Shown: positions 52,863-60,520 of the stretch, piece after piece | Position numbering within the stretch: position 1 is the stretch's first letter | How the letters are laid out: every line of letters begins with the position of its first letter | Assembly (NCBI GenBank): GCA_019454125.1 | Contig: CP075365.1 | Span: 186,001 to 250,000 of the forward strand | Length of the DNA: 64,000 nt | From: Fimbriimonadaceae bacterium | GTDB taxonomy: Bacteria > Armatimonadota > Fimbriimonadia > Fimbriimonadales > Fimbriimonadaceae | Direction: 5' to 3' | Translations under genes and position numbers: made by a program | The notes under the pieces: generated by a model | The model's database searches: none | Told to the model about the DNA's origin: nothing | The model's input: the letters and a program-made list of their open reading frames with translations, nothing else

Positions 52863-53774
52863 TTAAGGCCTGAGGCGGCTGATCTCTTCGCCCGCAATGA
52901 CCTGGTTCGGGTCGTGGGCGAGCGCGGTCTTGAATGCCTCGCGGGCTTCGTCGTCGCGGTTCAGGCGGCGCAAGGTCACGCCCAAGAGCGCGTGCGCCTC
53001 GGCATATCCCTCGTTGATGGCGATCGCCTGCCGGAATTCGTCTTCGGCCCGGTTCACCTGGTCGACCTCCAACAGCGCCTGGCCATAGCGCACGTGCAGG
53101 TCGGCGAAGCCCGGTTGCAGTTCGATCGCCGTCCGGTAGGCCTGCTCGGCGTCCGCGTAGCGGCCGTGGGCCATCATCCGGTCGCCCAACATGGCGAGCG
53201 CGTCGGGGTCTTGCTGTTCGGCGCGGACCTGTCGCAGCTTCAGGGCGGCCGCGTCCCACTCGTCCCGGTCTGCCATGGCAATGGCCTCTCGGAAGGTGTC
53301 GGTCTCCAGCCGGCGGTCGAGGGAGACCGCTTGGACCGCGCGGGCGAGCCCGTTGCCGTGGTCCCCGCTCGCGATCATGAGGCTCGCCTGCCAGAGCACG
53401 GCGAAGCCGTACTTGGGATTGATCCGCAGGGCCGCGTCCACTTCCTCGTTCCGCTTGCCGTGCTCGCCCAGGGCCTCGTGGGCCATTGCGAGGGCCATGT
53501 GCAAGTCGGCGTAGCGCGGGCGCATTGCGACCGCGTCGCCCAGGAGTTGGATCGCCCCGGTCACGTCGCCGCGCTCCATCGCCAGCCGCCCCAGCCGGCC
53601 CAGCGCCCCCGCCAGGTACGACTTTGCGCGCTGGCGCAGGGCGAGGTCCGTGGTGGCGCTCGCCGCTCGGAACTCCTCTACGGCCTCTTCGAAGCGGCCC
53701 GCCTCATAGGCGCGGACCCCTGCGTCGAACGAAGCGTTCCTCCCAAAGCCGAACCATTTGCCAACGTGCGCCAT
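52863..53774 (-). CDS. TPR-repeat protein
   Basis: A 303-residue protein with about seven tetratricopeptide repeats, two weak ones at about 15-85 and strong ones later (ADLHMALAMAHEALGEHGKR, ADAEQAYRTAIELQPGFADL, NRAEDEFRQAIAINEGYAEA, DEAREAFKTALAHDPNQ). There is no signal peptide, so it is cytoplasmic. The start ATG 53774 has GAGAGG 8 nt upstream. It is the first gene of the leftward operon with the phosphatase, toroid and flippase, and may scaffold their assembly. The upstream region carries no good -10. Confidence 0.85.
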   Translation of the reverse strand: MAHVGKWFGFGRNASFDAGVRAYEAGRFEEAVEEFRAASATTDLALRQRAKSYLAGALGRLGRLAMERGDVTGAIQLLGDAVAMRPRYADLHMALAMAHEALGEHGKRNEEVDAALRINPKYGFAVLWQASLMIASGDHGNGLARAVQAVSLDRRLETDTFREAIAMADRDEWDAAALKLRQVRAEQQDPDALAMLGDRMMAHGRYADAEQAYRTAIELQPGFADLHVRYGQALLEVDQVNRAEDEFRQAIAINEGYAEAHALLGVTLRRLNRDDEAREAFKTALAHDPNQVIAGEEISRLRP

Positions 53775-53963
53775 CGTAAAACCTCTCATTCTCGCCCGCG
53801 AGCCCCTTTCCGCTCGGGACCCCGGTATCTCTGTCACAGCCCGAGAGGGCGGCAGAAAGAGTCTGAGTGTTCCTACGAAGGCGCACCGTGAGGCCTGAGT
53901 CTTCCGGAAGGGGAGGCTGCCCGGGACGCCCTCCGCGCCTACCGGGAACCTTTTGGGGGCCGG

Positions 53964-53969
53964 TACCCT
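53964..53969 (+). promoter_or_regulatory. -10 element, leaderless type (cysS)
   Basis: TACCCT, 10 nt before the cysS ATG at 53980; TAGAGT at 53969-53974 is an alternative, 5 nt before it. No Shine-Dalgarno. Confidence 0.35.
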
Positions 53970-53979
53970 AGAGTCTGCA

Positions 53980-55578
53980 ATGGCCGACCGAGAGTTCCTT
54001 CTCTATGACTCCCTCAGCCGACAGGTCAAGCCGCTGGAAACCCTCGAACAGGGGCACCTGAGGTTCTATACCTGCGGGCCGACGGTCTACAGTTACGCCC
54101 ACATCGGCAACTTCCGCTCCTTTCTCGCGGCAGACCTTGTGGTGCGGACGGCACGGGCACTGGGTTGGCGCGTCACTTGGGTGAGCAACATCACCGACGT
54201 GGGGCACCTCACCCAAGACGACGTCGCGGACGCGGGCGGGGAAGACCGCATGGAGAAGGCGCTGCATTCAAAGGAAGGCGAGCAGTTCGCCAACGTCTGG
54301 CAGCTCGCGGAGTTCTACGCCGACAAGTACATCGAGGACTGGCGGCGGCTGAACCTCACCGAGCCGACCGTCCGGCCCAAAGCCACGCAACACGTGCGCG
54401 AACAGATCCTCATGACGGTCGGCCTGATCGAGAAGGGCAACGCGTACGAGACCCCCACCGGCGTCTACTTTGACGTGGAGAGCGACCCGAACTATGGCAA
54501 GCTCAGCGGCAACACGCGGGAGAAGCTGCAAGAGGCCGTGCGCGACGTGGTGCTGGACGGGAACAAGCGCCGTCAAGCCGATTTCGCGCTCTGGAAGAAG
54601 GACGACAAGCATCTGATGCAGTGGTATTCCCCCTGGGGATGGGGCTTCCCCGGCTGGCACATAGAATGCTCGGCGATGGCGCGGGCTTATCTGGGAGACA
54701 CGATCGACCTGCACAGCGGCGGTGAGGACAACGCCTTCCCCCACCACGAATGCGAGATCGCCCAGAGCGAAGCCTACTCCGGCAAGACGTTCAGCAACCA
54801 CTGGATGCACGTGCGGTTCTTGCAGGTCGAGGGCGAGAAAATGGCCAAGAGGGGGGGCAACTTTTACACCGTGCGCGACCTGGTCGAGGAAGGCTACGAC
54901 CCGCTCGCCTTGCGGCTGGCCCTGATCAGCGTGCCCTATGGCAAGCCGATGAACTTCACCTTGCAGTCGCTGCGCGACGCCCAAGGGCACATCGAGCGCT
55001 TTCGCGAGTGCGAACGCCGCGTGGAAGCGTCCGGAGCCCCTCGCCCCTCCGCGGGAGAGGGGCCAGGGGGTGAGGGGGCGCCGGGCGCACGGCCCGGATC
55101 TCCCCCCCCAACCCCCCCCTCAGTTTCGCCGGGCACGAACCATCCCGGCAAAGCCGAGGGGGGGGCTCTCGGAGCCGACCTGGCGCGGCTCTACAACGAG
55201 GCCCTCGACGCCATGGCCAACGACCTCAACACCTCCGTCGCCATCGCCAAGGCCTTGGAAGGCACCCGCGTCATCTTGAGGGAGGCCTCGCTGACCTCGG
55301 AGCAAGGACAGGCGGCAAGGACTTTCCTGGACCAGGTGAACGCCCTGCTCGGCATTGTGCGCACCGACTATCCCAACGGCTGCCCGGAAGCCGCCGCCCA
55401 ATCCACGCCGGAGATCGACGGCCGCCCAATCGACGACTGGGTGGCCGAGCGAGACGTCGCGAAGAAGGCCAAGGACTTTGCCCGCGCCGATGCGATCCGC
55501 AACCGGCTGAATGAGGAAGGCATCGAACTCCGCGACAGCCCAGAAGGCACGACCTGGGCAAAGAGAATCGGTGCCTGA
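53980..55578 (+). CDS. cysS: Cysteine-tRNA ligase with repeat-derived insertion
   Basis: Class I aminoacyl-tRNA synthetase of 532 residues charging tRNA-Cys. The HIGH-type motif lies in YTCGPTVYSYAHIGNFRSF, the KMSKS equivalent is KMAKRGG, and the zinc ligands are in CGPTVY, WHIECSAM and HHECEIAQ. Residues about 352-398 are a Pro/Gly/Glu-rich insert absent from the family at this point (loop before the DALR helix DLARLYNEALDAMANDLNT); it is encoded by GC palindromic repeats and explains the length above the usual 460-490. ATG 53980 (ADREFLLYDS) is the family-like start. Expected to be functional because the insert is in a loop and in frame. Confidence 0.95.
   Translation: MADREFLLYDSLSRQVKPLETLEQGHLRFYTCGPTVYSYAHIGNFRSFLAADLVVRTARALGWRVTWVSNITDVGHLTQDDVADAGGEDRMEKALHSKEGEQFANVWQLAEFYADKYIEDWRRLNLTEPTVRPKATQHVREQILMTVGLIEKGNAYETPTGVYFDVESDPNYGKLSGNTREKLQEAVRDVVLDGNKRRQADFALWKKDDKHLMQWYSPWGWGFPGWHIECSAMARAYLGDTIDLHSGGEDNAFPHHECEIAQSEAYSGKTFSNHWMHVRFLQVEGEKMAKRGGNFYTVRDLVEEGYDPLALRLALISVPYGKPMNFTLQSLRDAQGHIERFRECERRVEASGAPRPSAGEGPGGEGAPGARPGSPPPTPPSVSPGTNHPGKAEGGALGADLARLYNEALDAMANDLNTSVAIAKALEGTRVILREASLTSEQGQAARTFLDQVNALLGIVRTDYPNGCPEAAAQSTPEIDGRPIDDWVAERDVAKKAKDFARADAIRNRLNEEGIELRDSPEGTTWAKRIGA
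55033..55173. repeat. Two palindromic repeats inserted in frame in cysS
   Basis: A family 1 hairpin (55037-55078, CCCCTC with GCGGGAGAGGGG, related to the 39.0 kb array) and a family 2 element (about 55100-55168, minus orientation, loop GATGGTTCGTGC) stand side by side. Their combined 141 nt are a multiple of three and contain no stop in the cysS frame, so they are translated as a 47-residue linker. Confidence 0.8.
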
Positions 55579-55628
55579 GACGGTCGGAACTTGCTCTCAA
55601 CACGGCAACCGGCACAATCACTTTGGTG

Positions 55629-55775
55629 ATGGCGTGCAACGAACCTGGTCGTAGCATCTGGAACCCGTTCGAATCTCGTCGAGGTATCGGACTCCTGCTT
55701 TCCGGACAGCTCGTAAAGAAAGTGTCCAAGGGCAACTTTGCAGATCCAGCCTGGTGGGCAAACCCCGAATTGTAA
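55629..55775 (+). CDS. Possible small protein (48 residues)
   Basis: An ATG-to-TAA frame of 48 codons in the low-GC stretch after cysS. CACAAT lies 10 nt before the ATG, so a leaderless message is conceivable. The product begins ACNEPGRSIWNPFESRRG and ends FADPAWWANPEL; two consecutive Trp and two Pro near the end are unusual for random sequence. No family recognised. Could be chance. Confidence 0.3.
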   Translation: MACNEPGRSIWNPFESRRGIGLLLSGQLVKKVSKGNFADPAWWANPEL

Positions 55776-55815
55776 CTCAAGATCGTGACCGCATCGCTTC
55801 CAGAGGAAACACTCC

Positions 55816-55986
55816 ATGAATAAACAGAGAAACCTTCGTGTTTCGACGATTGTCGCCACGGTCGCACTGAGCACGACACACTCCGCGATTGCTGACGAAC
55901 CCTGGTGCATCGTCAAAAAACGTAACGAGGTTCAAATTCTTCTTCAGGAGGGTTGGGTCTGCCTTGTCGAAACCGACTGCTATTGA
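55816..55986 (+). CDS. Small secreted cysteine-containing protein
   Basis: A 56-residue protein with a clear signal peptide (NKQRNLRVSTIVATVALSTT, cleavage likely after HSAIA) and a mature part of about 30 residues with three Cys (PWCIVKK, GWVCLVETDCY). GAGGA lies 8-9 nt before the ATG. The base composition is lower in GC than the neighbours. No family is recognised. Overlaps the next frame by 23 nt. Confidence 0.6.
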   Translation: MNKQRNLRVSTIVATVALSTTHSAIADEPWCIVKKRNEVQILLQEGWVCLVETDCY

Positions 55987-56627
55987 GGCAAGACCTGCGA
56001 AGTGGGTTCCTTACCTGGTCTTAACCGTTCTCGCTGCGGCTGGCGCCCTTTGGTTGTTCCGTCCGCAGGCGAGCTTGGAGGACGTCTGCTACACGGCCCT
56101 GGACTGCATCCGAAGGAGTGACCTTGAATGCGTCTTTTCACTTAGCCGGGTTGGAAGACCGTGTCGCCTATAACCTTACTCCGGACAGCGTGAGGGCCCT
56201 GATGCGGGATTACGCAGAGCCACGACTCGCAGGAAGCGTCTTCGGCGAGAAATCAAGCGAGATTCAACTCCAATTCGGCCGTGGTACTTGCACTCAGAGT
56301 ATGGTGACCGCGCAAGGTAAACGCAGTGGTCTTGAGGTCCAAGTCGTACGGACTGACGAGGGGATTCGCGCCCTTCGCCTTGTCACCTCCATCTTGTTAA
56401 CCGTCGCACACGCGCGGTACGAGAATGTCGGCGGCAATTCCACCGTGGACAAGCTAAAGGCTTGGCAAAAGCAGGCGACCGAAGATAGTAAGTTGCTGGA
56501 AAGGATCGGCATCAACGGGATCTTTCGATCCGACGAAGAAGGTTTAATAGCTTGGGATCGGTGGCGACTCCTGAACGAGGAACGTTTGGCGCGCGTCACG
56601 GCGCAATCTGTGGGGCAGTCCAGTTAG
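55964..56627 (+). pseudogene. Membrane-anchored hypothetical gene with probable frameshift
   Basis: Two overlapping frames fit one broken gene. Frame A (TTG 55964 to 56173) encodes a TM helix (VPYLVLTVLAAAGALWLF), then SLEDVCYTALDCIRRSDLECVF. Frame B (56118-56627) begins before the overlap and continues with HLAGLEDRVAYNLTPDSVRA to the end. Joining them at the TTTT run near 56132-56135 gives a smooth protein of about 220 residues with one anchor and a soluble domain (about 60-220). Alternatively, frame B is an independent gene starting at GTG 56118 or TTG 56124, behind GAAGGAG. Composition is lower in GC than the flanks. No family recognised. Confidence 0.5.
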
Positions 56628-56657
56628 GGCCTAACCGCCGGGACTAGCGATTGACGG

Positions 56658-57506
56658 CTAACCGATCTCGAGTAGGGCCCGCTCTAGGTCGGCGTCCCAA
56701 GCGCCCGGCCGCGCGATCCGTGCCAGGTCGTCGCCGAACCGCGACTCGCGCAGGGCGCGGAGGGTGACCGACTTGTCGCGCTTCGCCAGCCGCTGGCCAT
56801 CGCGGCCGAGTAGGAGACGATGGTGCCAGTATTCGGGCTCTGGACAGCCGAGCAACGCCTGCAGCAGACGCTGGTGGGGCGTGGATTCGGCGAGGTCGAT
56901 CCCCCGCGTGACCAGCGTCACCCCTTGCAGCGCGTCGTCCACGACTACGCTGAGGTGGTAGCTGGTCGGGGTCTCCCGACGGGCCACGACGAAGTCGTCG
57001 CTTGCGGTCAGTGCGACCGGGTGGACCCCCGTCGCACGGTCGGACCAGGAAAGGCTTCCCGTCAGGCCCGTTGCCATGACGACATCGAGCCTCCACGCGA
57101 AGGGGGCCCCCGCTTCCGCCCTGCGCTCCGAATCCTCGGCGGGCAGGTCGCGGCAGGTGCCGGGATAGCCCGTGGCCGGCGTGCCGTGCGCGGCCGAAGC
57201 CGCTTCGGCGATGTCGCGCCGGGTACAGAAGCACCGGTAGACGGTTCCAAGCTCCTGGAGCCGCCCAAGCGCCGCACGATAGTCGTCAAGATGCTCGCTC
57301 TGGACCCGTGCCGGTGTCTCCCAGGTGAACCCTAGCCAGGCGAGGTCTTCGTAGATGGCGTCCGTGAACTCCGGTCGGCAGCGGGTCGGGTCAATGTCCT
57401 CGATCCGTAGGAGGAACTGGTCGCCATGCTCCCGGGCGAACCACGCGGAGTACGCGTGGCCCAGGTGGAGCAGGCCGGTCGGCGAAGGGGCGAAGCGAGA
57501 CCTCAA
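56658..57506 (-). CDS. gluQ: Glutamyl-Q tRNA(Asp) synthetase
   Basis: Truncated class I synthetase, 282 residues, that glutamylates queuosine in tRNA-Asp. It has FAPSPTGLLHLGHAYSA (HIGH-type), the zinc site CFCTRRD with YPGTC, and RLAKRDKS (KMSKS-type), but lacks an anticodon-binding domain, as expected of GluQRS. Start is TTG 57506, with TTTAAT (57516-57521) 9 nt upstream; GTG/ATG alternatives are absent near the family N-terminus. Confidence 0.93.
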   Translation of the reverse strand: MRSRFAPSPTGLLHLGHAYSAWFAREHGDQFLLRIEDIDPTRCRPEFTDAIYEDLAWLGFTWETPARVQSEHLDDYRAALGRLQELGTVYRCFCTRRDIAEAASAAHGTPATGYPGTCRDLPAEDSERRAEAGAPFAWRLDVVMATGLTGSLSWSDRATGVHPVALTASDDFVVARRETPTSYHLSVVVDDALQGVTLVTRGIDLAESTPHQRLLQALLGCPEPEYWHHRLLLGRDGQRLAKRDKSVTLRALRESRFGDDLARIARPGAWDADLERALLEIG

Positions 57507-57540
57507 TGTGGCCCCATTAAAGGCTCCGAGCCGCCTTGCC

Positions 57541-58362
57541 TTAGAACCCCACGTTCAGCGACCAATAGGCGAACTCTCCGCGCATGACCCCTGCGAAGGC
57601 GTACACCCGCACGCCGCGGTCGCGCACCGTGCCGACCTGGCCAAAGTCATAGCCCAGCCCTGCGTTCCAGTTGTAGCCGTCGTGTTCGGCGACCGCCTTC
57701 AAGCGGGGCGTCAGGTTGTGCGAGGCGCTGGCGAAGCCGCGTCGGAAGCGCGTGTCGCCAAACCCGGCGGAGACGTGCGTCCCCGGGCGCACCTCGTAAG
57801 TCGCGGCAAGGAAATAGGAGCGGCTTTCGCCCGGGTCGGTTCCGTCCGGCTGCTCCCCGGCGGTGCCCCCCTGGCCGCTCACGTCCTGGACGCCGATCAC
57901 GTAGCGCAACGCGCCCTTCTGCCCGGGGGGCGCCCAAACGAAGTTTTGCGCGTTGTCCAGCTTGTTGCTGAGGATCATGTGCGTCGCCGTCAGCGACCCG
58001 TACTTGCCAAGCGAAACGCCGAGAAGGATCTGGCCCGTGCCGTTGCCGCCAAGGTCGCGCTCGCGGCCCCGGAAGAAGGTGGGGGCCAAGTCGGCGCTGA
58101 GGTTCCCGAGCCCGAAGACCGCGTGCCAATCGCTCAAGGAGTAGCCGATGGGCGAGGAGATCGACATTGCGCCGTCCATGCCGATCGACCCGTCCGCGCG
58201 GACCCCATAACCCGAACCAGGGAGGCCGGACATCGAGCGGTATTGGGGGTATTGGCCCGGGCCGCCAAGCTGGGCGAGGCACAAGGCGGGGAACAGCGCG
58301 GTGGCAAGGGCGAACGGACGCACGGGCAGATTATGGGCCAGGCAGACGGCGCGCTTTGCCAT
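57541..58362 (-). CDS. Predicted outer-membrane beta-barrel protein (YjbH-like)
   Basis: A 273-residue exported protein with signal peptide about 1-31 (ending LCLAQ). The mature part is rich in alternating strands with aromatic girdles (RADGSIGMDGAMSISSP, TGQILLGVSLGKYGSLTATH, GLGYDFGQVGTVRDRGVRVY) and ends in F (WSLNVGF), the usual C-terminal signature of an outer-membrane barrel. YjbH-type proteins are often linked to exopolysaccharide export; that link is inferred. It faces away from the wbpA-like gene (divergent). Confidence 0.65.
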   Translation of the reverse strand: MAKRAVCLAHNLPVRPFALATALFPALCLAQLGGPGQYPQYRSMSGLPGSGYGVRADGSIGMDGAMSISSPIGYSLSDWHAVFGLGNLSADLAPTFFRGRERDLGGNGTGQILLGVSLGKYGSLTATHMILSNKLDNAQNFVWAPPGQKGALRYVIGVQDVSGQGGTAGEQPDGTDPGESRSYFLAATYEVRPGTHVSAGFGDTRFRRGFASASHNLTPRLKAVAEHDGYNWNAGLGYDFGQVGTVRDRGVRVYAFAGVMRGEFAYWSLNVGF

Positions 58363-58427
58363 GGGCCGCCTTGCGCGGCGCGGGACCCTGGTTCTAGGTC
58401 GCCGAGTACACTGCCGAAACTTCTGCT

Positions 58428-59762
58428 ATGGCTGAGACCCTCGCCCCCGCCGCCGCCCTGCACCAGAGCCTGGTGCAAAAAATCCAGGACAAGACCGCGA
58501 TCGTCGGCGTCGTCGGGTTGGGCTATGTCGGCTTGCCGTTCGCGGTCGAGAAGGCGAAAGTCGGGTTCCGCGTCGTCGGAATCGAGCAGAACCCCGCCCG
58601 CGCGGACAAGGTGAACCGCGGCGAGAACTACATCGGCGACGTGCACGACCACGAGCTGACCGAGTGCGTCGAAAAGGGGCTCATCACCGCGACGACCGAC
58701 TTCAGCGGCGTCGCCGAGATGGACGTGGTGGTCGTCTGCGTCCCGACTCCGCTCAACAAGAACTTGGCACCGGACCTGCAGTACGTCGAGAGCGTCACGC
58801 GCGAGATCGCCAAGCACCTGCGCCCGGGCCAGCTCGTCAGCCTGGAGTCCACCACCTACCCCGGCACCTGCGAGGAGGTCATGCTCCCGATCCTCGAGCA
58901 AAGCGGGTTGAAGGTCGAGGAAGACTTCTACCTCGCCCACTCGCCCGAGCGCGTCGACCCCGGCAACAAGCGCTACACCACAAAGAACACGCACAAGGTG
59001 GTCGGTGGAGTCGGCCCGCGCTCGCTGGAGGTCGCGATGGCGTTCTACGGCATGACGATCCTCAACGTGATCCCGGTCAGCAGCGCGAAGGCGGCCGAGC
59101 TGACCAAGGTCTTCGAGAACACGTTCCGCGCCGTGAACATCGCGCTCGTGAACGAACTCACCCTCCTTTGCGACCGCATGGAGCTGAACGTCTGGGAGGT
59201 GTTGGACGCGGCCTTCACGAAGCCGTTCGGCATCATGCCGTTCTATCCCGGCCCCGGCGTCGGCGGACACTGCATCCCGCTCGACCCGCACTACCTGGAA
59301 TGGAAGGCGAAGGAGCACAACTTCGCCACCCGCTTCATCGCACTCGCGGGCGAGATCAACCGCGCCATGCCCCGCTTCGTGCGGCACAAAGCGTGGAGGT
59401 GCCTGAACGAGATGGGCATCGCCCCCTCGCGATCCTCGATCCTCGTCATCGGCGCGGCCTATAAAAAGGACATCGACGACTGGCGCGAGTCGCCCGCCAT
59501 CGAGGTGATGGCGCTGCTCGTCGAAGACGGCGCCAAGGTGAGCTACCACGATCCCCACGTGCCCGCCTTCCGCGACCACGGCCTTGACCTCGTCTCGGTT
59601 CCGCTGACTCCGGAAAGCCTTGCGGCTGCGGATCTCGTGATGATCCTAACCGACCACACCGCCGTCGACTACGACTTCGTCGTGAACCACGCCCGCCACG
59701 TCCTTGACACCCGCCATGCGACTCGTGGCCGTTCCGGTTCGGCTGTCGTGACGTTGCTGTAA
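58428..59762 (+). CDS. wbpA: UDP-N-acetylglucosamine 6-dehydrogenase, WbpA-like
   Basis: NAD-dependent nucleotide-sugar dehydrogenase of 444 residues making the C6 carboxylate, the first step to UDP-GlcNAc3NAcA. Rossmann start VGLGYVGLPFAVEKAKVGF, then VCVPTPLNKNLAPDL, STTYPGT and the catalytic Cys in PGPGVGGHCIPLDPHYL; GAAYKKDIDDWRESP follows. The WbpA/WbpO group is favoured over UDP-Glc dehydrogenase because of GGHCIPLDP and the pathway genes present, but specificity needs assay. TACACT is 15 nt before the ATG, giving a short leader. It is 12 kb from the nearest other pathway gene. Confidence 0.88.
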   Translation: MAETLAPAAALHQSLVQKIQDKTAIVGVVGLGYVGLPFAVEKAKVGFRVVGIEQNPARADKVNRGENYIGDVHDHELTECVEKGLITATTDFSGVAEMDVVVVCVPTPLNKNLAPDLQYVESVTREIAKHLRPGQLVSLESTTYPGTCEEVMLPILEQSGLKVEEDFYLAHSPERVDPGNKRYTTKNTHKVVGGVGPRSLEVAMAFYGMTILNVIPVSSAKAAELTKVFENTFRAVNIALVNELTLLCDRMELNVWEVLDAAFTKPFGIMPFYPGPGVGGHCIPLDPHYLEWKAKEHNFATRFIALAGEINRAMPRFVRHKAWRCLNEMGIAPSRSSILVIGAAYKKDIDDWRESPAIEVMALLVEDGAKVSYHDPHVPAFRDHGLDLVSVPLTPESLAAADLVMILTDHTAVDYDFVVNHARHVLDTRHATRGRSGSAVVTLL

Positions 59763-59768
59763 GTTCCG

Positions 59769-59838
59769 GAGCCCCCTCCTCGTTTCTCGCCCGATGGTTC
59801 GTGCGGGTGGGAAATGAGGAGGGGGTTGGGGGTGGAGA
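59769..59838. repeat. Family 2 palindromic repeat (loop GATGGTTCGTGC)
   Basis: A long imperfect hairpin GAGCCCCCTCCTCG ... GATGGTTCGTGC ... TGAGGAGGGGGTTGGGGG between the convergent wbpA-like gene and a hypothetical gene. The same element, in the other orientation and with compensatory stem changes, is inside cysS at 55100-55168. It may end transcription here. Confidence 0.8.
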
Positions 59839-60426
59839 CTAGGGCGTTATGGTCAGCGAAGTTTCGGCTTCAAGCCTTCCCTTGAACGATCGGTCGAACA
59901 TCTTCTTCGCCGTGGGCGTGAACTCGTAAGTGTCGTTCGGGCCGCCCATCCCGGTCGTCAGGGGTCGGTCGAACTGGTACCACCCTTTCACCGTGTAAGT
60001 CCCCGGCGGCAGCGGTTCCTGTATGACAACCCACTCTTCGAAGTCTTTCTTCAAGGAAGGTCTCGGCTTTCCACCCCCGACCATCATGCTAAAGGTTCCT
60101 TGCCAAAAATTGGCTTGGTACCCCTTATAGAGGTCTTGAAAGCGGTGGCTCGTCACCTGGTTGTCGACCATCACCTGATACATGCTGGGAGAGTCTCCCC
60201 CGCCAACTTCGATGGGCGTCCCGCCACGGAAAACGCGAAAGCCGGCCCCCGCCCCCATCCCGCCATCGTGCCTCGTGGTGCAGACGCTCACCAGCGAGTC
60301 CGTCTCGTTCCGAACCACAAGGTTAACCTCCACCATCTGGCCAGGGTGCGCGACTGCAGGAGTTAGAACGACCTCCAGAGTCAAGCTTGGAGCGGCCATC
60401 GCGATTGCGGCTAGTAGGGAGACCAT
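59839..60426 (-). CDS. Secreted hypothetical protein
   Basis: A 195-residue exported protein with a short signal peptide (VSLLAAIAMAAPS). The mature part begins with an Ig-like strand pattern (TLEVVLTPAVAHPGQMVEVN, LVVRNETDSLVSVC) and has PLPPGTYTVKGWYQFDRPLT, a pattern seen in intracellular proteinase inhibitor (BsuPI) type and similar beta-sandwich domains. ATG 60426 has AGAGA 6 nt upstream; a longer frame to 60522 is less likely. Function unknown. Confidence 0.6.
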   Translation of the reverse strand: MVSLLAAIAMAAPSLTLEVVLTPAVAHPGQMVEVNLVVRNETDSLVSVCTTRHDGGMGAGAGFRVFRGGTPIEVGGGDSPSMYQVMVDNQVTSHRFQDLYKGYQANFWQGTFSMMVGGGKPRPSLKKDFEEWVVIQEPLPPGTYTVKGWYQFDRPLTTGMGGPNDTYEFTPTAKKMFDRSFKGRLEAETSLTITP

Positions 60427-60505
60427 CGAGTCTCTGTACGCCGCTCCCCGACCGTTTGCTTCCAGCTGGGAGATCTTTTCCAGGTGGGGTCGGCCGGGGC
60501 CAAAG

Positions 60506-60511
60506 TAGACT
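60506..60511 (+). promoter_or_regulatory. -10 element, leaderless type
   Basis: TAGACT, 9 nt before the ATG at 60521, no ribosome site. Confidence 0.35.
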
Positions 60512-60520
60512 CCGCTCGTC

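Noticed and set aside
55650-55700. GTTCGAATC-like string resembling a tRNA T-arm
   Set aside because: The flanking five-base arms do not pair and no acceptor, D or anticodon arm is found; it is not a tRNA.
58134-59579. 481-codon minus-strand frame antisense to the wbpA-like gene
   Set aside because: Arg/His/Asp-rich antisense shadow; the plus strand carries the complete dehydrogenase motifs.
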